Positions 1-13,700 of a stretch of DNA of 64,000 nt are shown piece by piece. This DNA comes from Heterocephalus glaber (Eukaryota > Chordata > Mammalia > Rodentia > Bathyergidae), in contig NW_004624804.1 of the NCBI RefSeq assembly GCF_000247695.1, positions 10,629,329 through 10,693,328 of the forward strand, read 5' to 3'. Made by a program: the position numbers and the translations under genes. The stretch's first letter is position 1. Every line of letters begins with the position of its first letter. The notes under the pieces were generated by a model. The model was not told the origin of the DNA, searched no databases, and saw nothing but the letters and a program-made list of their open reading frames with translations.

Positions 1-1553
1 AGGAGGAGGAGGCTGGAGCCTGCCCTGCTTGGGAGCAAGGGGCCTGGCCTGAGGGAGCTGAGAAAAGCGCCCAGCCTGACACGCTCCTCTCCCCTGAACA
101 GCTGTTGCATCCCGAAGGGGGCTCGGGGCGTCCACCCTGTAGTAGTGTGTCTCCTGAGGCTGGGCCTGGGCCTCAGGGATGTGCCGCTGAGCCCTGGCCC
201 CACTGTGGGGAGCTCTCTCCACCCTTCCTGAACCCACCTCTGCCACCATGCACAGATGACAGTGACCTTTCCACTGAAGATGCTCGGCTGGTAGGAAGAG
301 GGGCCCGCCGCCGCACTGGGGGCCCAGGGTCTACGGGGGGCCCATTCCCTGTGGCTGATGAGACACCCCCTACGTCGGCCAGTGACTCAGGCTCCTCACA
401 GTCAGATTCTGATGTCCCGCCAGAGACGGAGGAGTGTCCATCCATCACAGCAGAGGCAGCCCTTGACTCCGACGAAGATGGGGACTTCTTGCCCGTGGAC
501 AAGGCTGGGGGGCTCAGTGGGACTCACCATCCCAAGCCTGGGCACGACCCACCCCCCAGCCCTCAGCTGGACCCTCCCCCAGCCCCTCCCCGCCCCGATG
601 TGTGCATGGCTGACCCTGAGGGACTCAGCTCAGAGTCTGGGAGGGCAGAGAGGCTACGGGAGAAGGAGAAGGTGCAGGGGCGAGTGGGCCGCCGGGCCCT
701 GGGCCGAGCCAAGCCAGCATCCCCTGTGCGGCGCCTGGATCTTCGGGGAAAACGCTCCCCGACCCCTGGTAAAGGGCCTGTAGATCGAGCATCCCGGGCC
801 CCACCCCGACCACGCAGCACCGCAAGCCAGGCCACCCCAGCAGAGGAAAAGGATGGACACAGCCCAGTGTCTAAAGGCCTCATCAATGGACTCAAGGCCG
901 GACCCAGTGAGTATATCATGGAGCACAGGACAATGTGGGTTGGGCCTGGGTGTGGACTGGCCCAAAGGCTCCAGCAGTGGGAGAGAGGGGGAAGGTGCCA
1001 ATGCGTTCTGGTTTTCCTCTACAATGTCTCCTGGCTTGTCTCCACAGTGGCCTTGGGGTCCAAGGGTGGCTCTGGCCCCCCTGTATATGTGGATCTCGCC
1101 TATATCCCCAATCATTGCAGTGGTAAGACTGCTGACCTTGACTTCTTCCGTCGTGTGCGTGCATCCTACTACGTGGTCAGTGGGAATGACCCTACCAATG
1201 GCGAGCCAAGCCGAGCAGTGCTGGATGCCCTGCTGGAGGGCAAGGCCCAGTGGGGGGAGAATCTTCAGGTGAGTAGCACCAGAGTGTTCTGGCCAGAGCT
1301 CGCTCAGACGCACAGTGGGACTGTTCCTAAACAGGGCCCCTTCTCCCTCCGCTTCCCACCACGCTCTCACCTCTGACATGCCTTATCTCCTTCCCAGGTG
1401 ACTCTGATCCCTACTCATGACACGGAGGTGACGCGTCAGTGGTACCAGCAGACTCATGAGCAGCAGCAGCAGCTGAATGTCTTGGTCCTGGCTAGCAGCA
1501 GCACTGTGGTCATGCAGGATGAATCCTTCCCAGCCTGCAAGATCGAGTTCTGA
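1..1553 (+). CDS. MAP1A: MAP1A, C-terminal end (heavy-chain tail and light chain LC2)
   Basis: Microtubule-associated protein 1A, a neuronal cytoskeletal protein cleaved into a heavy chain and light chain LC2. The window opens inside its giant exon (codons in phase from base 3), so there is no start codon. Coding exons are <1-906, 1048-1268 and 1398-1553 (TGA 1551-1553), with gtgagt donors at 907 and 1269 and ag acceptors ending at 1047 and 1397. The joined frame is intact, about 426 residues. It has the acidic Ser/Pro-rich stretch (ETEECPSITAEAALDSDEDG), the conserved MAP1 C-terminal domain (VYVDLAYIPNHCSGKTADLD, YYVVSGNDP) and the MAP1A terminus FPACKIEF. Identification rests on near-identity to the remembered mammalian protein. 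Reading through the donor at 906 gives a longer but artificial ORF to 1376. Confidence 0.97.
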
Positions 1554-2865
1554 AAGAACCACCCTCCCTGAGGATCCAGTCCCCCAGCTCCTTTAGAGAA
1601 TGGCTGCAGCTGTGTCCTCTGGGGTTGAGGGAGATGGAGCTAGGACTGGGAGATGTCTTGTTGCAGGGACTTGGGCTGGGCTAAATGGGAGGTACTGTCC
1701 TCCTCATCCATTCCTGAGAGGGGTCTCAAAACCAAAAGTAATAAGGGAGAGCACAAGGAGACGGTCCTAATTGAAGCTAGGAGGTCATCTGATGCCTGAG
1801 GACCCCAAGTGATGCCCTGCGCAGCACTCTCAGATGCTGGTATTGGATGGGGCATGAGGATGGGTCTCAGAGAGCAGCCTCCTCTTGTGGAAGGAGACTG
1901 TATCCCCAACCCCAGGGGCCTCCTTATCTCCATTTGATATCCCAGGAAGGATTCCCGATAGTCATTTGTGACCTGGAGGTGGGATACTATCAGTGAGGTA
2001 CCCAGAGCTGCACTCTTCCCTCCACCTTCCATCTCCTTAGCCACTGCTGCTACGCTGTCCTCTGCTTCCCTAAGTATCTGAATGTCTCAATCCAAAACTT
2101 GAAGCTCTTTAGACCAACAAACTGGTGAGAGGAGAAAGGAACCTATGTCCCAACCCTGCTTCACACTGCACATCCTAGGGCTGTGCCCAGACCGGGGCTC
2201 CTGGGCAGCACAAAAGGGCAAGGAGAGTCCCAGCCCCAATCCCAGGATTCTTCCAAGCTCCCTGACCCTTTGAAGTTTTCACCCTACCCCATTCCCATGG
2301 TCCCAACCCCTTGTCATTCCCCGCTTGGCTTCTCTGCATGTGGTCATCTACTGTGGCCTGGTGTGTAATGGGTTAAAAATAAGCCACCGCCTAACATCCC
2401 AACATCTGACACCCCAGCCGTGTGTGACTCCCCCAACCTTCCACTGTGCCATCCTGCAGCTGAAGTGGGAATGATGGCTGCCTCTCCTGGGAGGTAGAGG
2501 CTCGCTCAGAGGACTTGGGGAAAATGAGAGGGAGGAAGAGGGGGACGAAGCTGAGCTGAAGCTTAATGCGTACAGTGTGATATGAAAGAGGCTGAAGGCT
2601 CTGCCCCGGGAGAGGACTTGCCCCCAGCCAGCCAGGGAGCAGCCTGACAGTCGGCTGCGGGACTGAGAAGCCTAGGGGTCAGTAGTGGCCAGGCTCGCCT
2701 TCTCTGCTGAGGAACTGGGCCACCAAACCGAGCCCACCTTTTGTCCCTCCTAGCTCCCCCTCCCTGTGCTGCAGTGCTCTGCTTCTCCCTACACTTCCCT
2801 GCTGCTGTTCCCAGCTGCTGTGACAGAGCTGCTGAGTCTAACAATAAACCGAGTTCATTGCGGAC
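1554..2865 (+). other. MAP1A: MAP1A 3'UTR with AATAAA at 2843-2848
   Basis: Non-coding sequence after the MAP1A stop. A canonical AATAAA at 2843-2848 is followed by a GT-rich stretch (ggacggtgtggttctg), so cleavage is expected near 2860-2870. No repeat interrupts it. Confidence 0.75.
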
Positions 2866-2869
2866 GGTG

Positions 2870-3800
2870 TGGTTCTGCTTGGGCTTTTTTGGACTCCACA
2901 TGTTACTTAGGTGCCAGACCCTGACTTCCACCTCTCTGCTTCAACCAATATTGTCATTTATCTTGCAAGATTATTTTGACTCCTGGAAGCAATTCCATGA
3001 CCTGGGGGAGCCATAGAGTCAGGGTGGGTGAAGATACAGATGGGGAGACAGAAGCATTCCTGAAAATGGGTGGGAATGCCTGAGGACTGGGGCCAGGAGC
3101 TTACAGGGTGAGGAGTCTCCTGAGAGGACGCTCTGCGCTCCACAGGTGCCACAGTGCCGAGGACCAAACAGCCAGGGTCTGATACCAGGTACAGGGGAAT
3201 ACCAAAGAGAGAAGGGGGTGAGGGGCCCGAAGAGGCTCTCAGCCTAGTGAGGCTGGGAACACTGCCCCACTGTGTGGATACTGCAGATATTTTCCCCAAA
3301 GCAAAGGCTCTTTCACGTTTACTGTTCCCATGGAGTAAAAAGATCTGAGGCTCTCGGGAGTCGCAGGCACAGGCATGTCAGAGGCGGACAGGTTACAAGT
3401 GTGCACCTAGCGGGAGGGGACAGTCTAGTCCTCCCAGCATCCTGGCTCTCCCAGGATGAAGATGTCAGTGGGGCGGAGAGAGCCTGTGGCCTCTTGATGC
3501 TGACTCCTGATTTAAAATGAGAAATGAGGAAGGGATTCCGAAGACCTGGTGAGAAACCAGGTGCCTGCTGGTGCTTCACAGGGCTTAAATCTCTGTCCAC
3601 CCCAATTACCCTGCACTCTACTCATTAAAGACATTTGGAATGGTGGACTGACTGTGATAGGGATCTTCTGGGATGCCAGATCTCTATAGTTTTACAGCCC
3701 ATTTCTGCTCAACTATGATGGGTTCTGACTGATTCAGATTCAGTCACAGATATGATGGATTCACAGTCACGTTCATTCTTAAATTCAGAAAAACATCATC
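2870..3800. other. Spacer between convergent MAP1A and PPIP5K1 3' ends
   Basis: About 0.9 kb with no recognisable exon or young SINE. Short ORFs here have no codon or homology support. The right end (3820-3870) resembles a worn MIR/L2-type repeat (attaagcac motif). Confidence 0.4.
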
Positions 3801-3809
3801 ACTACCACC

Positions 3810-4763
3810 ACCATTCTGATTACTTCATATTTATTAAGCACTCAAAATGTTCCGGCCCCCGACTCTAATGACTGCATTATCCCTTCTACCCACCCCCACT
3901 CCATCCCCAGATCTTTGGGAAAAGCTTCATAATCACATCTGGTCTTAAAAACACATGATATAAAACAAACTTTGTGGGGACTCTGGAGTGTTTGGTCTTT
4001 GGCCAGTCTGTGCTTTGTCCCTGGCAAATTAGAGAAATATTTATGTTCTCATCTTTACAATATTGATCTCTGCTAATCTCTTAAAATAGAACCTGATTCT
4101 GTCTACGATAGCATCTTGTAGGCCAAAAAAGCTCCACAGCAAAGGGGGCCCAGTTTCAGGGCATGGCCAGGAGCTGCTCAGCAAACTAATACCTACTTTT
4201 CCCTAAAACAATTGTGTAGAGGAGCAGAACTGGGCACAGGGGGCACCCGGAGATGATATGGAAACACCCGTAAGGTCAGTCTGAGAGTAGTGGCTCTGAC
4301 AGACATTTGTTTGGGAAGGGAACTGTCTTCCAGACGTTTCAGATGGCCATCCTGGCTGACCCTGGCACACATGATCTAGAGGGTACCTTTAAAAGTGGTG
4401 GATGTTTTCCCACAGAATGGCTCTGGCGTCCCTTCTCACACTTGCTGGCCCTCATTGGTATCTTTAGCAGGTAAGCGCCATTTCCTGTAACAATCTGGAA
4501 TTTCCTGCAGTGCTCAGAGTAGGTTAGGTAAGGACAGATGAGTTACCCCAAGAAAATCCTGCTGCAATCTAATGGCTAAGGAAGGAGCCGAAGGCCGTTC
4601 TGAACATGGAACTGACCTTCCCCCAGCGGAGCACTGACACGAGTGTGTGCTTCATATCGAGGCCAGCTCCCTCAGACATCTCTGTGGCGGGCCGCTCCTC
4701 TCTCTGGCTGGTGAGAGTCAACAGGAAAGGCTGCTGGCACACGGCTGGTGCAGGGAGACACCA
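3810..4763 (-). other. PPIP5K1: Probable PPIP5K1 3'UTR
   Basis: Sequence downstream of the PPIP5K1 stop on the minus strand. The first AATAAA after the stop is at 3835-3830 (read as tttatt on +), giving a 3'UTR of about 0.95 kb. That hexamer lies in repeat-like sequence, so the true end could differ. Confidence 0.4.
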
Positions 4764-7700
4764 TTAGTGAGAAGATGGTTGATCGCAGGTTGCTGGTGAA
4801 AGGGGTGAGTGCTGGCCATGGGCTAGAGACTGGCTTTGAGGGTCTGGGTCACTCAGCAGACACTGGGCTTGGGGAACATCCTCTCTAGGCAGCTGATTGG
4901 TCACCTCAGGGACCACGCAAGCCTGCTCATTAACCTCCTCAGGGACTTCCTGGGCCTGCAAATCTATCACTGCAGGGAGCTCCTGGGATGGTTTATCAAC
5001 CTCAGAGATGTCCTGAGATGACAGACTGACCACAGAAGCCTCTTGGGCCAATCTACCAACCGCTACAAAGAACTCCTGGTATGGCTGGCTGGGCTCTTTA
5101 GGAGTCTCTTGGTTTGGTCTGTGAACTTCCACAAGGGTTTCCTGGACTGGGCCCCCAAGCCCCTCAGGGAACCCATGGACCAGCCTGTCAGCCTCCACAG
5201 GGACCCCCTGGTTTGGCTGGCTGACCTCCTCAGGCTTCTCCTGGAAAACCTGCCAAGTTTCCTCTGAGACTTTCTGGTACGGTTGGCTGGCCTTCTGGCA
5301 TGGCTGGCATGTGTGGTTAACAGAGTCATGGCTCTTCTGGTATGGCTGGCTGACCTCAGCAATCTCCTGGCCTCCTGGCTTGTTGGTTTCCACAGATGAC
5401 TCCTGCAGGGACTGGTTTGGTTCAAAAAGCTCTTGCTGCCCTCCTATGGGGAGCTCTTGTGTACTATGTCCAGGGGGCCCCTGGAGCAGCTCAAGTCCTT
5501 GACTCTTTTCAGTCACATGTGCATGAAGGAAGGGTTGGTCACTGAAGCCAAAATGGGAATTGCCATCCACAGTGGTAGGAGAGGAAGGACCAGCACTGGA
5601 CACAGTACTGGAAGGGCCACTGCTATCTGTAAAGCAAAGTCAGGAGACCAAGTCAGGAAAACTGGAAGAGCCAGCTTTACCCTATGCATGGGGTTCAAAT
5701 GCTAGAATAGATGGTCTGTGATGCTCATGTTCTGGGGAGAGAAGATCTGATTCTTCCTATGTTTGGTAGACACCTTAGATTGTCCAGCTCAGAAAATGTC
5801 ACCCTGGCCTACTATAGGAATAGCACTAAGGTCCATCTAAGACTTCAAGAGAGAAATGAGACATACTTCATCTGGTTATTTCACAAATACACTCCCAACC
5901 TGACTTCGAATCCCCATAGCTCCTCATTCCTACCTCAGATGCACAGAAACATTTTAGTCCAATGGTTCATAATTAGGTTATATATCAAAGATGTGAAAAA
6001 ACAGTTTTAAAATCCAAATTTCCAAGTTTTGTCTCCAGGGACTCTAGTTCTATATGTTTAGTGTGAAGGTGTGGGTGGGGAGGGGAGAGGATGCGAAGAG
6101 TATCATTTTGCTGACACAGTCTCAGTTGAACGTGATGTAATCTGATGTAATTGGACTGGAATCATTGTTAAAAGTGATCAATGTATTTCTCAGGCAGAGG
6201 TAATCATTGTTTATGTGGCAAGAGATAAGTAAGCAAGAAAATGTACCAGAGAAAAGCCATGGGAGCTCCAACCACTAGAAGTGCTGTAGGGGCAGAGCCA
6301 CTCAAGCCCTTTGGACTTCACATCTTGTCGCAGGACATGGGTTTGTCCTGCTGGGTTGTGGACTTGCTTTGTTCCCACTCCTTTCTTTTTTTGGGGGTAC
6401 CGGGGATCGAACTTGGGACCTTGCGCTTGTGAGGAAGGCAGCCAAACCACAGAGCTAAATCCCTGGCCTTTGTTCCCATTCCTTTCTATACCCCTCTTTG
6501 TACGTCTTGGAATAACAGTGTCTCTCTTGTGCCACTGAATGTTGGACGTGTTTGACTTTCTTCGCATTTGCACAGGGCTCACAGCTAAGAGTTTGCCTTC
6601 AATCTCAGAGGAGACTTGGGACTTGGACTTTTCAGCAATGCTGAGACTGTCAGACTTTGGCAACTCTTGAAGATGGACTAACTGCCTTTTGTGTAAAGGG
6701 ATGTGCATGAGTCTTTGGGGGGCAGGGGTGGAATGTTATGGCTTCTGTCTAGAGGTCCTTCCAAAGCCTCATGCAGTGAGGCTTCTTCAGAGGTGGTTGA
6801 ATCTAGAGTATGTGATGACTCATGGTGCAATGCTAGGATTAAGGGTGGGTGATTACTAAATCAGTCCACTGATGGCTTGGCACCTTAATCCAGGTAGCCT
6901 GGATACCATATAAGGGAGAGAAAAAGGCTTTTCTTGTCCCTTGCTTGCTTTGCTACCTTCTGCCCACCTTGAACTGTTTTTCCTCTGTGATACCCCTCTG
7001 CCATGGCACCCTGCCTTGGAGCAAGGACTGAAACCTCTACAAAGTGTGAGCTAAGAACTCTCCTCCTTTAAAAAAGAAAAGAAAATGTGGAAAACCCCTG
7101 TGCGACAGAATAGTAGGAAAGAAAATGGTTTATGCAAAGATGGAAGACTGCCATGGCATCTGCAAGTGGCAGATTTTATGCTTTGCTTTGCTTTGTTTTG
7201 TTTTTTGTGGTTATGGGCCTTATGCATGCTAGGTGAGCACTCTACCACTGAGCTACAATCCCCACTCTTTTTTATTTTATTTTGAGACAGGATTTTGCTA
7301 AGTTGCCCAGGCACCTCTCAAACTTGCAATCTTCCTGTCTCAGCCTTCTGAGCAGCTGAAATTACAGGCATGCACCAGTGTGCCTGGCTGGCAGAAGTTC
7401 TTAGCCTTTCTGGGAGTCAATGAACCCTCTGAGATACTCGTGAAAGTCATGAATTATCTTCCAGGAAAAGTTTATGTGTGCAACTTTTCACATTCACCTT
7501 TACATATGATTACTGGGGCTCACAGACTACCCTGAAGCCCATCCACAGATCCAAGGTTGAGACACTGTAAATGTTGGGACATAGAATGTTACAAAACTGT
7601 GCTTATAACACACACAGAAAAATATGAAACTAGGGCCGGGGACATAACTCAGTGGTTTCACTGCCTGCCTCGTAAGCGCAAGATCTGGAGTTCGATCCCT

Positions 7701-10700
7701 GGTACCAAAAAGAAAAAGGAAAAATACAAAAACTAACTTCTCAGATCCTGCCAGTAGTATAAAGACCTTAGAGCCTTCAATTACCCTGTGGGATGAGTCC
7801 AACCCCAACCTCAGACTAATTTTTCCCTTTGCAAACATCATATTCACCAATGGTGTTATAACTATATATTAAAGCACTATGGTATCAATAATGATAGATT
7901 CTGGAAACAGAAAACACCTGATTATATTATCATCAAAGAGAATCTGGGAAAGTTGGCAAGTCTGATCTTGCAAAACTCAGTTGTTGAGTTTAAGATACAG
8001 TAGTTATCTCTCTTCTGTGAAGGGACAGAGGAGGTACACTTCAAGCAGAAAAAAAGAGGAATATAGTTTTGGGCCAAGCCAAGTTTTAAAGATATGCAGC
8101 CTGTTTCTGGTACAGAACACAGACAGATCCCCAAAAAGATGTTTATGAATGAAGGTCTGATACCAGAAAGAAAAGAGAAAGACTCAGTGGTTCCGGTGCC
8201 TGCCTTGACAGCACAAGGACCAGAGTTCGATCCCCGGAACCAAAAGAAGAAACAAGAGAAAGAAGAAGCAAAGGTGTAAGCCAAGCTTTCCCCAAGTATA
8301 GAAGTGGCCTTACTATCTAGCTAGTGATCTGACTCAGGCAAACCAAAGAGCTCAGTGAGAAACAGAAGAGGGAAAAGTGTAAGATTTGCCATGAACACTC
8401 CAGGAGAGGAGAGCAAAGGGGGCAATCACAAGGTGGACGTGGGATAATAGGAAATTCAGCAGAATTCCTGGTGTCAGGGAGGAAAGTCTTTTCTTTTCAC
8501 AGAGCGTCCAAAGAAGTGCAAAGTTCTACAACTGTCAGTCCCGATGCTGAAAAGCAGATCTTGTTGTCAGGGCTCTCTACTGATAATGAAAGGCACGCTG
8601 GGGTTTCAGTTATTCCCTAGAGGTAGGACGATGAGGAAGGGAATGTTCCCTTCCTGCCGCCTTGGCCATCATGCCCACCTCCCATTGGCACGGGTATCCT
8701 CTTCTCTGCAGTCAGCCCAAGACTTCCTGTGGGCCCACTGAACGTCTGGGACATTCCTCTTCAACAAGCTGAGGCAGCTTGAGAAAAGGGACATGCAGAA
8801 ATGAGGAGCAAACTTCAGCTCCCTGCCTCCCGTTGTTCTGTGAACCTAGGTTGCTTCCCAGTCACCTGTACCAGACAAAGGCACAGCAAGGCCAGAAGGG
8901 GGTCTGAGGAAAGGGCTGTCTCTGCCTTCTCCCCAGATGTGCTCTGGGCCGCCCTCTCTGAGGAGAAGGAGGCACAAGCAGACGTTCCCTCTCTGGGAAA
9001 CAGGAGATGAGGCTCCCTCCCAAACAGCCGTTCCTGGCACACAGCCCTTGTGCTTCTCCCCTTCACGGGACAGGCCCCTCCTCCACCATCCCCTCCACCC
9101 CTCTCGGCCTTCGTCTTGGCAGGTAGAGAACGTTTACTTACACCACGGAGGCTTCTCAGAGCGCTGCTGGAGCTGCAGGGGGGGTGAATGAAGCGCGCGG
9201 GGCGGGGAAAATGGGCCCTCGGAGGCCTGGGTGCAGTGCATAGATTCAAAGAGGGCTGCAGGGGTGGAAGGGAGGGCAGAAGAACACAAGGCAGACGAAG
9301 AATCCAAGAGTCACAGGACTGCAGCACAGGTCAAAGCTAACTATCACTCTGGAGCCAAGAAGTAGCGTAACTAGGGCCCCTTTACTCAAACCATTTTCAA
9401 TTTTTTAAACTTTGTATTATGAAAAATTTCAAACTTATTTTTAAAGAATTGAGAGATTAGGGATAGGGATTTAGCTCAGTGGTTCCACTGCCTGTTTCGC
9501 AAGCACAAGGACCCGAGTTTGATCCCTGGTACAAAAACAAAAAAAAGACTTGAGAGACTAGCACAGTCAATGTTCATATACTCATTTCCTAGATTTAACA
9601 TATCTTTTCAAAACAGTCCTGGGGATTGAACCTAGGGGCATGCTCTCATTGGGCTATATCCCCAGCGTTTTTTATTTTTTATTGCCTACGTTGGCCTCAA
9701 GCTTGCAGTCCTCCTGCTCCAGCCTCTCAGGCAGCTGGGATCACAGGTGTGCACCACCCTGTCTACCAAACTTTGCTGGTTTTGCTTCATCCTTTTCTTC
9801 ATGCTGAAGTTCTTTAAAATAAATGTCAGACATGAAACATTTCACCTCCCAATACTTTAATATATATATCTCTAAAATATAAGGAATTTTTTCTACATAG
9901 CCACACACCATTAATTCACTGGACAAAATCAAAAATAATTGCCTAATGTCATCCAATAGCCAGTCCATACCCACTTTTCTGTATTTATTCCCAAAATGTC
10001 TTATGTAGCAGGATCCATACATGATCACGCATTGCTTTCTTTTTTTTTTTGGTACTGGGGATCGAACTTGAGTCCTTGTGCTTGCGAAACAGGAGGCGGA
10101 ACCACTGAGCTAATTCCCCCGGCCCTGCATTGCTTTCTTAATACCTAAAATCTCTTATACAGCTGGGTGTGGTGGTGCATGCCTGTGATTGGGCAATGGG
10201 AGGCTGAGGCAGGAGGATCACTGCAAGTTAGGGGCCAGCCTGGGATGTCTAGAGCTCAAGGCCAGCCTGAACTACATAAGTGAAACCCTGTCTCAAAAGA
10301 AAAATAGATGGATAAATAAACAAACAAATCTCTTGTCTAGAATAGTACCCCCTACATCTTTTTATAGTAACTTTCTGCAAAGAACGTTGTCTTGCAGAAC
10401 GTCAGGTTCCACACTCTGGGCCTGTCTGATTGTGCCCTCTCACAATCATTTAACTTATGTCATGTCCTCTGTATTTCCTGTGCACCAGGAGCTAGGTCTG
10501 AAAGACCTGGCTAGATGATTCAGGTGAAATAGTTTTGAAAGGACCCTTTAAGAGGTGATCTTGTGTATTTCATACTGCATGCATAACACAGTTCTGGAGA
10601 CATGTGTCTCTCGGGTAAGGCTGTTTACTCACTGGGTCAGGGTTGCCCATGAGCTCTCCCTGTTGTGAAGTTCCCCCTCGGAGCCTGGGTGACTCTTTGG

Positions 10701-13700
10701 GGATGTCTAGTTTCCCATCAATAATCACTTAATGGTGTCAGTACCCACTGACAAGACTTAATTATTTTATAGGGGTGTCAAGTGGCGACTCAATTGGATA
10801 ATTATCAGCTGGCATATCTTCTGTAAAGAACAGCTTTTCCTCTTCATCTGGACCTATTTAATTATACTGAATTAGTTCTCACTGAAAGACTAGTACTTAT
10901 TTTCCTTTAATTAGATTTTAGGGTAAAGAGATGATAAAAAGTATTCTCCAGTGATGGCAGATGAATATTTTACATTTATTTTCTTTTTTGTAAGATTATG
11001 AGCTTGTGAATTTTTATACATTCAGTGTACTTCAATCAATTACAGAACTACTCTTGGTTGGCCAGGGATTTAGCACAGTGGTTCCAGTGCCTGCCTGGCA
11101 AGCGCAAGGTCCCGAGTTCAATCCCCGGTACCAAAAACAAAAACAACTACTCTTGGTAATGCTCCACTTATTTCCATTCCAGTCCGTGGGAGCGGCTTCT
11201 GGCTAGACTGGTCCCTTGCTTTCTGTTACAGTGTGCCCAGACCATGTGCTTTCCTTGTCCTGTTTGCCATGTACCCTCAAAGTAACTGGCTCTTGGTAAG
11301 GAGGGAAAAGCCTTAGATACTCTAAAGGTGTGTGACACATCAGATAGTGACAATACATAAACAAACACATGAGGTAGCTGTGGCAGCAAATTTCCACGTG
11401 GTAGAGGGTAATTAGGTTTTTGAAAAATCTACAAAGAGAGGCCGGGGGATTTAGCTCAGCAGTTTCACCGCCTGCTGCACAAGTGCAAGGACCCGAGTTC
11501 GATCGCGGGTACCCCCCCAAAAAAAAAATCTACAAAGGCTCCTAAGGTGGGAAGCAAATTTTAAAAAATACTAAAAAGCACTGCTCTAGACCAGGAATCA
11601 ACCATTTCCCCACGGGATCCTGTTTGCTCTTAGCAGAGAACAGTATGTGGAGCTCAAAATCTAAGCACCAGTTGCTATTGCTTCTTTTTTTTTGTACCAG
11701 GGAACGAACTCAGGACCTTGTGCTTGCCAGGCAGGCACGGCACCACTGAGCTAAATCCTCAGGTCCTATTGCTTCTAAAGCACAATATTAGAAAAAGCAC
11801 TAACAAATGACTTTGCGCTGACATTTCCAACTCAAATTTAATATTTATAGCATTTTAAAAAGTCTTTTGAATTTATACTTGTATTTATCCTAATTTGAAA
11901 ACCCTGGTTCTTTTTCTTTTTGGTACTGGGAATCGAACTTAGGACCTTGCATTTGCAAGGCAAGGCTGGTGCAACTGAGCTAAATCCCGGGCCCTGAAAA
12001 CCCTGGTTCTTAATAATAGGAACATGATTCCTTACTTGTATAACTCTACCAGCAAATAATGAGGACACTACCTATTGAATGAGGGTCAAAGTTACTTTAT
12101 AGATTTCTTTTGTCCTACCAGAAGATTTATGAAGTACTGCCACCTGTGGTGGTACACACCTGTAGTCCCAGCACTTGGGAGGCTGAGGCAGGAAGATCGT
12201 TATGATAAGGCCAGTCTGGGCTACATAGTGAGCTCAACGACAAGGACAGCCCGAATTACTAGTGAGACCCTGTCTCAAAAAAAAAAAAAATGTACAAAGT
12301 GTTATAAAATTGTTTTTTAAAATTATAAGGGGCCGGGGACCTAGCTCAGTGGTGCCACCACCTGCCTCACAAGTTCAAGGTCCCAAGTTCGATCCTCAGT
12401 ACCAAAAATAAATAAATAAATAAAATTATATTACATGTTGGGCATTGTGGGGCACACCTGTTATCCCAGCACTCAGGAGGCTAAGACAAGAGGATCGCCA
12501 TGAGTTCAAGGCCAGCCTGGACTACATAAGAGTTCAAGGCAAGCCTGAGCTACACAGTGAGACCCTGTCCCAAAAAAATATATATTCCTTGTGTGATATA
12601 TTACATTTTTTTTTTTTGGAACCAGGGATCGAACTCGGGTCCTTGGGCTTGTGCAGCAGGTGGCGAAACCACTGAGCTAAATCCCTGGCCCTTATTACAC
12701 TTTTTTTTTAAAAACACAGGGCCTTTGGACTGAGCTACATTCCCAGCCCTTTTAAATTTTTTTTCATTTTGAAAAAACTAAATACAAGTTTTGCATTTTG
12801 AGACAGGGTCTTGCTAAGTCAGTAAGTTGCCCAGGCCTGCTGGGCTCAATAAGCTGTTATTTTGATATATAGTTAGGATAATTTCCTTCTTTCTTTCACT
12901 TTAAGATTTGCTTCTATCCCTTTTAGACCTGGATTTATATTTTGAGAAATATTCACAGGCTCACAAGGCGAAGCTATATAAAAGGCACCCTGAGAACAGC
13001 TGGGTTTCTTCCTGCCTCCCAGACCCAACCCCATTGGCACATCTAGAAGAAACCATTCTTAATAGTTTCTGGTTTATACTTCCAGCATTTTCTATAAATA
13101 TATATGTATTTTTATTTCTTTCCCTTACTTACAAAAAAGATAGCATACTATTAACACTGATCTACACTTTATTGCTTCACTTGATATTTACTGTCAATTA
13201 CTTTATATCAGATCATATTGAGCTTCCTCATTAATTTTAACAGATACACAATAGTTTGGCGGTTATAACATATTTTTTTTTACCCACCCTGTACTGAAGA
13301 ACTCTAGGGATGTTTCCCATATTTGCCACTATAAATAGTACCATAAAGAATACCTTACATTTTTTTTTGGTACCGGAGATCGAACTCAGGACCTCGCACT
13401 TGAGAGGCAGGCGCAGTGCCCCTGAGCTAAATCCCGGCCCAATAACTAACATATTTATTTTGTGATGTTGGGGATTGAACCCAGGGCCTTGGGTGTGTTA
13501 GGCAAGCACTCTGCCACTAAGCTGCAATCCCCCAGCCCTTTTACTTTGAGATGGTGTCTCCCTAAGTGGCCAGGCTGGCCTTGAACTTGTGATGCTTCTT
13601 TCTCAGCCTCCTAATTATGAGAATGCACTATCATGCTCAGCTATTGAGTAACTTTACACAAATGTTATTTCAACTTTGTACAAGAATAGCTTCATGTTGT

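Larger units (their letters stand above)
5700..9141. other. PPIP5K1 last intron
   Basis: Intron between exons 9142-9255 and 4764-5626, holding several ID/B1 SINEs listed separately. ORFs here (for example - strand 6211-6708) run through a SINE and have no other support. Confidence 0.6.

Noticed and set aside
654..1379. 241-codon minus-strand ORF opposite MAP1A
   Set aside because: Antisense shadow of conserved MAP1A exons and introns; it crosses MAP1A splice sites and has no recognisable domain.
6211..6708. 165-codon minus-strand ORF in the last PPIP5K1 intron
   Set aside because: Contains an ID-like SINE in its middle and has no splice or homology support.
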